From positions 1,579,701 through 1,643,700 of the forward strand of contig OX419342.1 in assembly GCA_948470475.1 (NCBI GenBank): a stretch of DNA of 64,000 nt, in the 5' to 3' direction. Every line of letters begins with the position of its first letter. Position 1 is the stretch's first letter. Below are positions 23,801 through 35,800 of the stretch, piece by piece. Made by a program: the position numbers and the translations under genes. The stretch comes from Galaxea fascicularis. Taxonomy: Eukaryota; Cnidaria; Anthozoa; Scleractinia; Euphylliidae. Under the pieces are notes generated by a model. It was given only the letters and a program-made list of their open reading frames with translations. It had not been told where the DNA came from and searched no databases.

Positions 23801-26800
23801 CATCAAAAAGCAGTTTTTCTTTGCAAAAAGGAAAATTCCGCTTTGTCGGAACATGCTTGCCAAACCAACCATACAATAGCGTGGGATAATTCCAAAATTA
23901 TCACCACTAACCGGCGGTACCATCAACGGCTTTGTTTGGAAGCTTGGCACATCAACTCCGCCCACGCTCCTTTAAACCGTGACGATGGCGGCCTTTTACC
24001 TGACACCTATTTACACCTCATCAAAACAAAAGGTCGTTAATTAGTAAGCGTATAAAAGGCTCCTTTTTACAACACTAGATCACCCCTGATGAAGACACTA
24101 GACAGGAGTGTCGAAACGTTGGGTCGTGAATTGTAACTTTTTAAGTTACATTCATCAAACTTCAAACCAGAGTAGCATCAAACCATGTCAGATCATAAGT
24201 CTCTTCTTAACCTTTTCCTTCTTGAAGGACTTACGTGAAGTATTGCATCCTGTTTTGGAAGAAGAGCAGCTACAAGACGCTGTAGAATCGCTGCTATTGG
24301 AGCGGGCTTCTTATGACGCGAAACTTTTGTACAATGCGATGAAGGTAAAGAAGTGTTTGGTTGTAACTGGTAAATTACGAAGAGGACAGGGGCCACCAAT
24401 GTGACGGCGGGGGAAATCACATAAAAAAACGAACTTGATATGTTTTTAGTGTAAGTGTTTGGTCACGATACGACTTAAACACGAAGACGCAAAATTACCC
24501 CATCTTTTTGGTGTTGAGTCTTTAATGGATTTTGAAGATATCGTAGTTTTCACAATCACAGTAATGCATTGCGAAACCTTCTATCGTGTCATCCGAAAAA
24601 GTATGAATAACGCTTGAGATAACTGGAAAATTTTGTAATCTTCTTGCTTGTCAAAATAAACTCTGGAAGGATGTATGACATGAATATTTTAACCCCTTGC
24701 AATCTCCTCCACTTACCTTAAATCGTGCCTCTTTCTTCACTCCGTAGGGCCTGGGCACGGATGAAGACATCTTGATCGAGATTCTCTGCGCAAGAGACAA
24801 CGCTGTAAGTTACAGATGGAATGTGGTATAAAATGCGACTGTTCGCAATGGTACACACATTTCCTGCTTTAGTGTGTTTTTCCCCATGAGAATTAACTCC
24901 ATATATCATTAATGATATCTTTTTCTCCTTAGGAAATGGCTGATATTAAAAAGGTGTACACGGATCGTAAGTATAGAAAACTAGCTATCAGTCATCATGT
25001 GGTAGCCACGTGACATATGCCACCATTTTGACAGTCAGCTAATATTGCTTTTCTGTTAATTTTTTATTGATGATTTAGAATATGGCAGATCACTGGAAAA
25101 GGACATCAAAGGAGATACCAGCGGTGACTTTGAAAATCTGTTGGTTGAATTGACGAAGGTAAATGTTGACAGCGTAAAAAGAATCTCCATCGATAGCATA
25201 AAATGCATAATTTTCACTAAAGAGGTGGCTTTCTTTGCTTCTCTGTTCACGTCACTCAGGGCAAACGAGACGAATCCGCTCAAGTGGATAAGAGTCTGGC
25301 CAAGAAAGACGCAGAGGCTCTAATGCAGGTATTTCTCAGTTTTCTTGTCTGTGGTGTAGTAGTTACATTATGAGTGGGGGTTACGCGGTTTTGTGGCTTC
25401 ACTGAGATAAACCGCGGGCCGTACTTCCTGCCATCTCTTCACTGTTGTTTTAGAAACTGAAAGTGGTCGGCCAATTCTTAATGCTAATCCTTTTAAATAA
25501 GCGATAGCCAAGGTCAAAGGGTAATGTTTTCTTATATGTTTGTCTTTTAATAGGCCGGATATCTTGGAACAGACCATAAAAAATATACAGAGGTGTTTAC
25601 ACAGCGAAGCTTTGCTCACCTTAAAGTGATGTTCCAGGAATACAAGAAGGTACCGTCGTTTTTCTTGCTTCTAGCTTAGTTATACCATTGGTTGGTCATC
25701 CCAGTGGTAACTGAATGTACAGTGGTTACGCGGTTGATGAAGATTTTAATTGATCGACTGTTAAGTGACTGAAAGAATTGACTGACTCAGGACTGGCTGA
25801 CTGACTGACTGACTGACTGACTGACTGACTGACTGACTCGTTAACTAACTAACTAACTGGCTGGCTGGCTCGCTGACTAACTGACTGACTGTCTGACTCG
25901 TTAACTGACTGACTAGCTGGCTAGCTGGCTGGCTCGCTGACCAACTGACTGACTCACTGGCAAACTGACTGAATGATTGCCTGACGCACTCACTTTCTCA
26001 CTCACTTACTGACTGTCTCACTAATGACTGACTGGCTGTCTGACTGTGTCACGTAATTAGTGACTGGCACTGATTGGCTGGCTTAATGACTGACTGAGTG
26101 TCTGGCTAACGGGCGGACGTATTGTTTACTGCGTCCAATCGATCGCTTGACTAATAAATGTTGGCGTTCTTTGCTCAGATTTCTAACCAGGAAATGGACA
26201 AATGTATCGAGGAAGAAATGAGTCAAGACATGGAAAAAGGATTTTGTGTGCTAGGTAATGTAAAATCAATGAATTATGATCATATGATGATCATCATTAT
26301 GGTCACTATGATTATCTATGATTGTTCGTATGGATTATGATCTCATCATTTAACTGCACCTTTACTGCAGTGGCATTTTCCCGGAATCCAGCCAATTTTT
26401 ATGCGGATAAAGTGAACACCTCATTGGAACGTGGCGATATGGACACCGCTGGCCGGATCATCCTCACGTGCTCAACGGTATGTGTCTTTAAAGTCGCTCT
26501 TTTGCTACCGTTTATTCCAGTCTCTCGTCCTTTATTACTTCCTATACTGGACATCAGTACTGAGACTGAATGTTTTACTTCGTAGAAAGTTTCTTGAACT
26601 CTCAGCGAAAACTTCGAATTACATTCACTCTCGTACGCTCAACAAAATTACTGAATTCTGATTGGTCGAGAGCAGTACAATTAGTTCCACCGTTTTGACG
26701 AGTGAAATAAGACGAAAAGGCAATCAAGTTGCCGATACTCTGGAATGATTTGTTGGACTGATTTAACACAATATACGATAATTTGCAAGGAACAACAAGT

Positions 26801-29800
26801 AAAGTAATAACAGATAGAGGATTGCTTATGATCACCGATTGCAAAAGGCCACGTCACGAGCGCCGGTGCTATTTCCAGTTGGACAAAAATTGGCAAAAAA
26901 CCCGAGTGGATCGTTAAAGACATTTTCCATGTGTCCAGGCCTGTAGTGAAGAGTGTACTAATTCAGACCGAGAAAATAAATCAGGGGAACTTTTTCTTTG
27001 GTAGGATGAGTTAGCGGATGTCATAGGAGGATACAAAGCACTGTACAAAAAAGATCTCAGCAAAGAGGCTGAAGCCAAGTTTAGTGAAAACATGAAGAAA
27101 CTCGTTCTTCCCAGGCTACAAAAAGGTAAGCATACAGCTGATGCCACGTGCTCGAAAATGAACTACCGATTGCAAGCGCGCGAACTTGTCAAGCTGTTGA
27201 AAGTTAGAAGCCTGGTGCCAAGCCAGCATCGAAAAAATAGACGGGTGCAACAAGCGACTCGTTAAAAGCGCGGGGGAACACGAGCAATTGTTTCTTATTG
27301 GTTTATTATTTCTTGTTGATGGCCCAATGAGTGACGTATCGTTTGTTTTTGTTTAATCACAGGAAGCCAGCAACAGAAAGAAAAGGTTGGTATTTACGTT
27401 AGGTGCTTGTACAGTAGTTATTTAAAGTGAAGGAAATCTGTGCTGCTAATAAGCTAAGCATCAGTAATACAATTGGGGGGCGGTGGCTTTCCTTGTTTCT
27501 ATCTACTTGTTGCTTTCTTGTTTGCTTGCTTGACTGACTGACTGACTGACTGACTGACTGACTGATTGATTGATTGATTGACTGATTGAATGAATGAATG
27601 AATGATTGATTGATTGACTGATTGTGATTGATTAGGAAAAAGCCAGTAATGGAAGTAAGAAGGGCGTGGCTGGTGGAAAACAAAATGGCGCTGCTGGGAA
27701 GAAAGCAGACGCAAGACGGACTGCTACCAGAAAGGCGTCCAAACCTCCCCGGAAAAACCAACCGCAAGACGATAATCTAGAATATTCTGAGCTACGAGAG
27801 GCAATTGATGGTAGGTTCTGCGTCTTTATGAAATGTTCACAATCACAAGGTACAATTGGTGCTTTTAAGTTCGATGAGGTTTTTGAAATGTGTGTCTGTT
27901 TTGGTGATTTATCATCTTTCCTTTTCCTTCCCAAGCTAACAACCAAAAGAAAATAAAGGAGATTGTATGTAGGAGCCTAGAGAAGAAGGAGAAGGCCAAG
28001 AAACTTGTCGACAACTATAATTCGAGATATGGCAAGGTGACTATTTGTATCCTGTGTGTTCGTACTCTCTTACATATGGTATACGGAACAATAAGCAAAA
28101 ACCAACTGCGGTTGCGCGAACACAACTTGCCATTATCTTTAATTATTCTTTCTCCCTTGTCCCTTTAGGAATTGTTTGAATCCTTGGACGACAAACTGGA
28201 CGAAGACCTCATTGAGGCGTTAGCTGCCTTGTCCTTGACCAAAGCTCAATATGATGCAAGAACGTTGTACGTAGCGATGAAGGTGGGCCTCTCTTTTAGC
28301 ATTTTATCATATCGTATAACATTATTGTACTATTTCTAGCAGAGTGGGTTTTTTATGAACGTTCTGAAGTGTAAAATGGTGTGCTTTCAGGCAGGTGATA
28401 TTTTTAATGCTTTCGTTTTAATTCCTGACCACATGCTTGAACAATATATAGCTGTATTTACACAACTAGCAGTGAATTCAAGTTCTTGGTTCATTTTCAG
28501 GGTCTCTTTACCAAAGAGCTGATATTGATTGAAACATTATCAATAAGAACGAACGCTGTAAGTGAACAACAACATTAAGTCTATATCAAACCTGACTTAG
28601 ATGAAATACCTTGTCTTCTTTTGTTATTACAACAGGCACTTCATAATATATTTTTTCTTTAATTTATTTCTTCAGGAAATCGCGGCCATTAGACAAGCTT
28701 ACAAGAAAAGTAAGCCAAGTATTTTGTTGGTCTCGTTTCTTGGTACAAAAGATCATTTGATAGTTTCAAGTGTCATAATATTCTCGAGCGAATATGATTC
28801 ATCCGGAGCCAATTGGAAAACTTAGAATCTTCTCAGTCGCGCCTGACGCAACGAATAAGTTTTATGCGAAGAATGGATTAAATGAAGCAACCTCGTTCCC
28901 AGTGTGTCTCTTCTTCCTGTCCCCTGGAGGACGGAAAGAAGAGAGCCCCTGGGAACGAGGTTGTAAAGGAAGCAGTGATGTGATTTCTTACTGTTGTCAT
29001 TGACTTTATTTAGAGTATAGAAAAGAACTGGTAGAAGTCATCAAGGATGATACGAGCGGAGATTTTGAGACTTTACTCGTTGAACTATGCAAGGTTTGTG
29101 TTTGAAACAGAATAATGCCGTTTCTGAACAAAATCCTTTGTAGCATGCACAGTCATATTTCTCGCAATTTACTCCGTTTTCCTCTATTAAATGTTTTTTC
29201 CACCTTTTAGTTTAAGAGCATTTCGAGACAGAGAAAGTGCGTGAAAGCATATAATGCACATCTATCACCGAAACAGCAATATGTGTGCCAGTTATGTTAC
29301 AATATTTCCTCCCCGCGAATTCATAGGTCCGCTTCCTGTTGAAAGGGTTTTAACTTGGTAACGTTCATAATTCTTTCCGTGTCAGGGTCAGCGAGACGAA
29401 ACTGGAGAGGTGAACAGCGACTTGGTGCATAAAGACGCCGAATCTCTGTTGGAGGTGAGAACAACAAATAAGACAATACTGTCAGCACGTTAGCTGTTAG
29501 CTAAGGGCCGGGGACCGGGGATTTTCCTCTCGTATTTTGAGGTATATCCCCGGCTACTTTGATATAAAACCAGCATGTTGACTTCACTACAGAAACTCGA
29601 ATCCTCGGCTATTTTTTGTATATCCCCACCTACTTCAAAAATCAGTGACAGCCCTGTAACTTGACCAGACTTTACTGGTAAGAAAGAAATATCATAGTAG
29701 AATGTACTTTTTTTTTTAATTCATCCGTATCCCCGAAATTGGTAGAGGTAAATTGTCACCTTCGGATGAGTGGATTTTCTCAAACCTTTGTTAGCTTGTC

Positions 29801-32800
29801 TGTTTTCAGAGTTTTGCTACGCAGCAACTTTGGTTCCAAAGATATCATTGATTCTTTTTGCACAATATTTCTTGAAGGAAATAATTATTCCGAGTGGCTT
29901 GTTCGTTTTTGTAAACATCATACGAGTGACGGAATTTCCCATGACTATTTTCTTTCTTCAGGCTGGCATAAAGAAATGGGGAACGGATGAAGAGACATTT
30001 ATCGAGATTTTCACAACCCGCAGCTTCGCCTGGTTGAGGGCTATGCTTCCTGAGTACAAAAAGGTATTTTTATGCAAGAAATAACTGTGGGTGTTGGTTA
30101 CCTTGACCCCTGACTGTACATGCTTTGAATCAAAGTCGTAACAAGAACGAGGTATATGGTATCAGGGATCGCAGCCTCGGGATCTGGGATCACAGCCCCG
30201 GACCTGGATCACAGATCAGCAATTTTAGTGAGATCAGTGATCAGAATTTTTGGCCAAAAAACGGGATCACTGACGAAAAATATACCTCGTTATCCATTGT
30301 TTTGCACATTCACTGTCGTTAATTTATTGTAGTTGGCCAATTGTGAGATGGAGGAGACGATCGATTCCGAGATGTCAGGTGACCTACGGCTAGGATTGCA
30401 GACTCTTGTCAAGTGCATCAGAAACGAGAAGCAATTCCTCGCGGACAAACTTCAAGTATCCCTTAATGGAAAAGACACGAAAACCGCCACAAGGATTATT
30501 CTTGGAGAGGTGAAATTTAAATTGTTTTAATGCTAGGGAATGTAATGTGTTTTCTTGCTTTACCAAAGAAGACGTCTAACCTCTATATCTTACGTAACGT
30601 AAATTCCAATGACAATAATGATGATGACGATGACGATGACAATGACGGAGGTGATGACGACGGTGTTAGTGGCGTTGACGTGGGTCGTTGACCACGACGG
30701 CGACAACGATGATGATGATGATGATGATGGTGGTGGTGATCCGCTTAGAGTAACTTAACCAGCCTCTCTCATTAGGTAGTGATTGACGGAAATTCTTTCT
30801 TCACTTTAGAGTAACATTGCAGAAATTGAGAAGGCCTACAACGCGATCCATAAACCGAAACTCGCTGCTGAAGTTGACAAGAAATGTAGCAATGAGCTGA
30901 AGATAGTTCTTTTACCAAAATTAAAAGGTATAAAATAAAGTAGATCCATTTTAGGTCAATTCAATTATCACAAGAGAAGAACGAGGTTTTGGTTTCCAGT
31001 TAAAAGCACCCGTTTGACTGAAATCGTGACAGGTTTTAGCTAATTTTAAGGATGTATGCTGAGGTATTTTACCATGGGTCTAACCTCAGATGCACTTGAG
31101 CCATGCCTTCAGCTGATATTTATCAGCGTCTCGAATTTTTGATATCTTATGTACATGTGTACAGTAAGTTATTATCTGTGTATGTTTCCTTTTATTTAAC
31201 TGTTGTCACACGACTTTGTAAATATAAGTTTATTTGTACTTATGGAAAGAGTGCAGGCTCTTGTAGGGACCTGCATATGTGCACACTGGGTAAGCGGAAG
31301 TTAGATGGGCCCTACTTCCAACGCCGTACCCTAAGCGTCCTATCTTTTACGTGTTTGTTGAAAAAATGTATTATACATCAGGCTCTTTCGTGCTTAGTTC
31401 TAAGGATTTGGCTATGCCTTCGTTAAAACTGTCAAACGAAACTGACGTAGACGCCGCACCGTAGCGAAATGTTTTCTCTTTCCTTAGTACGGCGTCTAGA
31501 AGGTACGGAGTCAAAATTAGCCTGGTCCGAAGTACGCTGACATTCTTTGTTAGCGCCCTATAAATGTGGCACCTATTTTCTTGTGTTGCACTTAATTGTT
31601 TGTAACGATATTGATAATTGTACATAATTTCACTTTGTTTCACCTTGTAAAGAATGAGCACTTTTAAGTTATTCTCCGTAAGCACCTTGTAAAAATATAC
31701 AAATGCACGTTGTGACAACGTAACTGCACTTGTTGGTGTTGCACTTAATTGTCTGTTTTACCCGTAGTTGTAGATAATTTGTAGCGATAAATGGACTTTG
31801 ATCTACACATTACCAGACTATAACTCGAAAGGTCACCGTTGACTGCTCCGAATAAGATATTCGACTTTCGTTGAGATCCATATGGTAAACACAATAAGAA
31901 GATAGCCTCTAGGCAACCGCCATAACTAAACCGTCGCCTTCAGTTGTTTTACTAGCAAGATCTTCAAATTCGGATCGGATATTCATTCTCATTAATGTAT
32001 GACATTGAACTGACATTGAGGTCCAAAGGGAGGTCTTGGCTTTTGACTAAACTAAAACAGGGCAAACCATGGAAGCGAGGGGGGGGGGTGGGGGCGAAGT
32101 TTATTGAAAACACTTCAAAGCTAGAATTGGAGGAAACAGGGTCGGAATCGCCTACATAATTAAGAGAAAATGGTGAGACTGAGGGCAGAAAAAATCAACC
32201 GGAGAGGATGCTGAGAACGACACAAAGGAAACACCCCAACTTTTCTCCTGGTCACGTTCTTGATTCCCCCACCCCACCCCATCTGAGGCAGAACTTTGCC
32301 CCTTTTACTGCTGCGTACATTTGAAGATTCTCGCCAGAAAGAAGAGGGAACTGTTCAACGCCATTCACGGCAGTGATCATGCTTATCGGCTTCCATATAC
32401 ACACCTCGCTGTTATCACTGCTTTCTTTTGTTCTCTTTGCTTATTAAAATAAAAATAAAAATCAGCGACAGCAATGTTGAATAACGTTTCGGAGACTCCA
32501 TGTCAATTTTCAAATTCATATAAGACCGATTGTGCAGGTATTTTATATAATGAAATACTTCCTAAAATTTAGTTGCATAGTTTATGATTAAACAGTACAG
32601 CGTGGCGTACAAAGTCTCACACTGGAGTCATCGAAACGTCATTTAACCGAGTGCTACCCATGATTTTTTTACAGTACAACTCCGATAATACGACCACCGC
32701 CGGGCCATGAAAATTTGGTCGTATTAACGGGCTGGTCCCGAGGATTAACGGAGTTTACAAATAAGGAAATAAGTGGGATTTTCTTGCTCGGGCCGCAAAA

Positions 32801-35800
32801 AAAGTTTTCGTAATAACGTGGTGGTTGTATGGTGGGGTTCCACTGTATTGTACGGTTATTATTTGCTATTGTCACATAAAACCACTAATATGATGCCAAA
32901 CGAATATGTCCGCCATATTGAAGAAGGTATCATTCAAAAATTACCCCGGTCGGATGCTAACCGGACGCGCCTTAGTTTCCTAAAGGTTCTTATCCTTCAC
33001 ATAACCTTTTAGTTTGGTACCGAAAAAGCAATGAAAAATCGGCTTTTTTATCATACCTCCCGCATTATTTTATTTCTATTTCACAGCCCGCCGCGGTTAC
33101 CACTCTCCTTTTCCGGTTCCCTCTCACCCCCCCCCCCCCTTCATTTTCCCCGAGGGTGCTACTATCGCCTCTCCTCACCTCACCCCACCCCCTACCTAAA
33201 CTTTACTGAGAATGATGATAGCCTAATGTTCAAATATTTATCTGCAGACACAGAAGAAAATAAAGAACCAAAGAAGGTAAAAAAAGAGCTCTTTCAACAG
33301 TATATCATGAAGATACTGTTGACTATTACTAAGCTCATCTCCCGCAAATCTCCAGATTTACTTGACATGCCCTTGTCTGGCCTGGTTGTTCATAGTGACG
33401 TAAAACCTCAGATCTTGCTGGGATCAGCTGTTATCTTGTTATTCCCGATGGTCCCATCAATCACATCAATCCGGGTCAAACTAAAATGAAGCACCCGACA
33501 TGATCAGACAAATCAAGGTTTGTTGAGTGAAGCCAAGAGCCACTTTACCCCTCCAAATTTCTGTTGAGTATATTCCAGGAGCAAAGAGGAAATTCACAAC
33601 TCACGGTGAATACGATTTTGACACGGAATTATCACTGAAGTTCTGCGTCGATATTTAATGCATTATTCTCTATCAGGAGGAACCTTCTGAGAGCAAACCG
33701 GAAGAAAAGCCAGCCGAAGAGAAACCGGAAGAGAAGCCTGCTGAGAACAACGAGATTTCGGCTTCTGATTACAATTCAGAACCAGCTGAAAAACAAAGAG
33801 AAAATGATGAAGAGTCTGACGAAAAACAAAAGGAAGAGAGACCAGCGTTGAGTATCAAAAAGGTTATAGCAAAGTTAAAACGTCGTTGATTTAACGCGTT
33901 CGATAAACTGAGTACATTCACATAAGCAAAGGCTGTGATTCTAGGAGAGATGATGTTACTCATTCAAGTATTTGTGTTTGTTCCCAGGTCGAATACCACG
34001 GTACCTTGAAGCCAGCGGAGAACTTCAATCCAACAGAAGACGCCGAGACATTGAAGAAAGCGATGAAGGGTTTCGGTAAAAAGCAAAACGCTTCACTTCT
34101 TATTCAAGTCCATTCTCTCCCTATACAGCTGCGCTAATCCTGCCCGAAAGCCTTCAAATTTAATTTCAAAATAGCTCTATGTATGCATAAGACATGACTT
34201 TTTTTCTTTGAAACAGAAAACTGTTAGGCCTGGTTCACGTAAACTTCTTTTCCCGTGCTTACGACTCAACCTCGTTCCCAGGGTCTCTCCTCCTCCCAGG
34301 GGACGGGAAGAGGAGAGACCCTGGGAACGAGGTTGCTTACGACTACGCCTGCGCCTTTGTCCTAATTCTTGTGCTTGGGACCACAACCCACAATACAAGA
34401 GTGTAGCCATAATATATATAGCAAAGGAAAACTCTAATACACACAATGGCTATTTGCAAAAGGTACATACATTCACCCTTTGATCACGAAACTGAAATGA
34501 AGACATATTCACTCCGCTTCCTTTCACAGGCAGTGATGAGGATACCATAATGGGAGTTCTAGGATCGCGTACCAATCAACAGCGACAAGAAATCGCCGCC
34601 AAGTTTGAACAAGAGTATGGCAAGGTGAGTTCACAGTACAACCTTACCACTCTTTCTCTATTGATGTCTTTCATAGTGATTTTATTTTCCCCCTCTCCCC
34701 TCCCCAACCTTACTTACCAGTATGCGTTTTAAGCTTCCTTAGCTGGCACCGAAGGGGGAGGGGAAGGGGCGATTCATGAGATTCCATGCGCCACCGCTCC
34801 CCTCTCCCCTTATTTGCTATTTATGCTATCTTAGAGATCCCCTTGTCTGGTCTTTTTATTCATTTTGGACCAAAAGGCCGAAAAATGTGAAGCAGATCAT
34901 CGCGATCATTACTGTTGTTGTCTCTATCCCAAAATATAACGAAGCCGCTGTACACAACTTTTAACCAGTTTATGAAAGGACAGACTCTCATGTTGCTTTA
35001 ATTTTAAAATAGCATCTTATGATCCCCTGCCTGCGTTTGCCTTACAGAGTCTTGTTGAAGAGTTGAAGTCGGAGCTTGGTGGCAAGTTTGAAGACGCCAT
35101 AATAGCTATGATGTCCTCACCTGAGGTATACGACGCTAATTCACTCCATGACGCCATGTCGGTGAGTTCAAATTACAGCGTAAGGTGCATTACGATCCAC
35201 GGGTCACACTGTGGGTGGCAATATCTCAGTTCTGGTTTTCAATTTGTCCAGTCACATTCATGTTTCCAATGTCAGCAGGACATTTTAGAAAACGTCATAC
35301 TTTTGATGAAAAACTACAATCTAGATAGGAAAATAGGTTTGTTGAGAAATGGAAAACTTTATCTTTCTGTTCAATTCAGGTTTTTTAAAGCTGAGCTCGC
35401 GATGATTTTTACTTTAATTAGTGTGTTCACTCCCTGTATTCATAACGCGTTTTCTGTTATATATGCTATAGGGACTAGGAACCAATGAAGCAGTGCTGAT
35501 AGAGATTTTGTGTTCCCGTAGTTCAGAGGTAAGAGTTACGTCCTGCTCTCTTTACCAGTTTTCAGCAAAGCTTTTGTGTTCGCTTTGTACTGTACCCAGT
35601 TGCACCCACGAACGCTTGGCGAGAAAAAACATATTGCGACGCGCGTAACGTTCTTCTTGGTTGCTGTCACTTTAATCTGTTACTGTTCAAGTTTTCTCTG
35701 TTTAACGGTGGTAAATAAAAGAACTTTTTTCTTTCGTTACAGGAAATTCAATCGATTAAAGCCGCTTTTAAACAAGGTAAGCTGCTTTCGTTTTTAACTC

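Larger units (their letters stand above)
21395..27126 (+). other. Linker B-C and annexin core C, exons 31-42
   Basis: Exons: linker 21395-21423 and 21634-21787, then 22168-22268, 24228-24344, 24748-24804, 24933-24966, 25079-25158, 25260-25328, 25554-25649, 26179-26254, 26371-26477, 27005-27126. The linker repeats the pattern of the first (TKKQQK, then a Lys/Ala/Glu-rich exon ending ALEKDVDELRKAIDG). Repeat 2 keeps GLGTDEDILIEILCAR. Repeat 3 reads GYLGTDHKKYTEVF, two residues shorter than in A and B and with His for Glu after GTD, so its Ca2+ site is probably weakened. Repeat 4 ends in RIILTCST, losing the usual NKNK. A Penelope-like element sits in the intron between exons 33 and 34. The last exon ends in phase 2 instead of phase 1, balanced by a shifted acceptor of the next exon. 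Confidence 0.86.
27936..30927 (+). other. Annexin core D, exons 45-53
   Basis: Exons: 27936-28036, 28169-28282, 28501-28557, 28676-28709, 29014-29093, 29386-29454, 29962-30063, 30333-30509, 30810-30927. Repeat 1 has no Ca2+ site. Repeat 2, which carries GLGTDE in cores A-C, reads GLFTKELILIETLSIR, so the loop glycine and acidic residue are gone and binding is probably lost. Repeat 3 keeps KWGTDEETF. Repeat 4 has none. The exon 30333-30509 fuses the two exons that end repeat 3 and start repeat 4 in every other core, a clean intron loss. It is the most divergent of the A-D cores and has only one standard Ca2+ site. Confidence 0.86.

Noticed and set aside
25785..27634. CRISPR-like array
   Set aside because: The repeats are tetranucleotides without spacers, and the DNA is eukaryotic.
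27399..27767. Minus-strand frame with an NQSINQSV-type repeat peptide
   Set aside because: It is the complement of the GACT/GATT array and of annexin exon 44.
31103..31426. 107-residue open frame in the core D-E intron
   Set aside because: No recognisable motif, no supported splice frame, and it lies in a repeat-like stretch.
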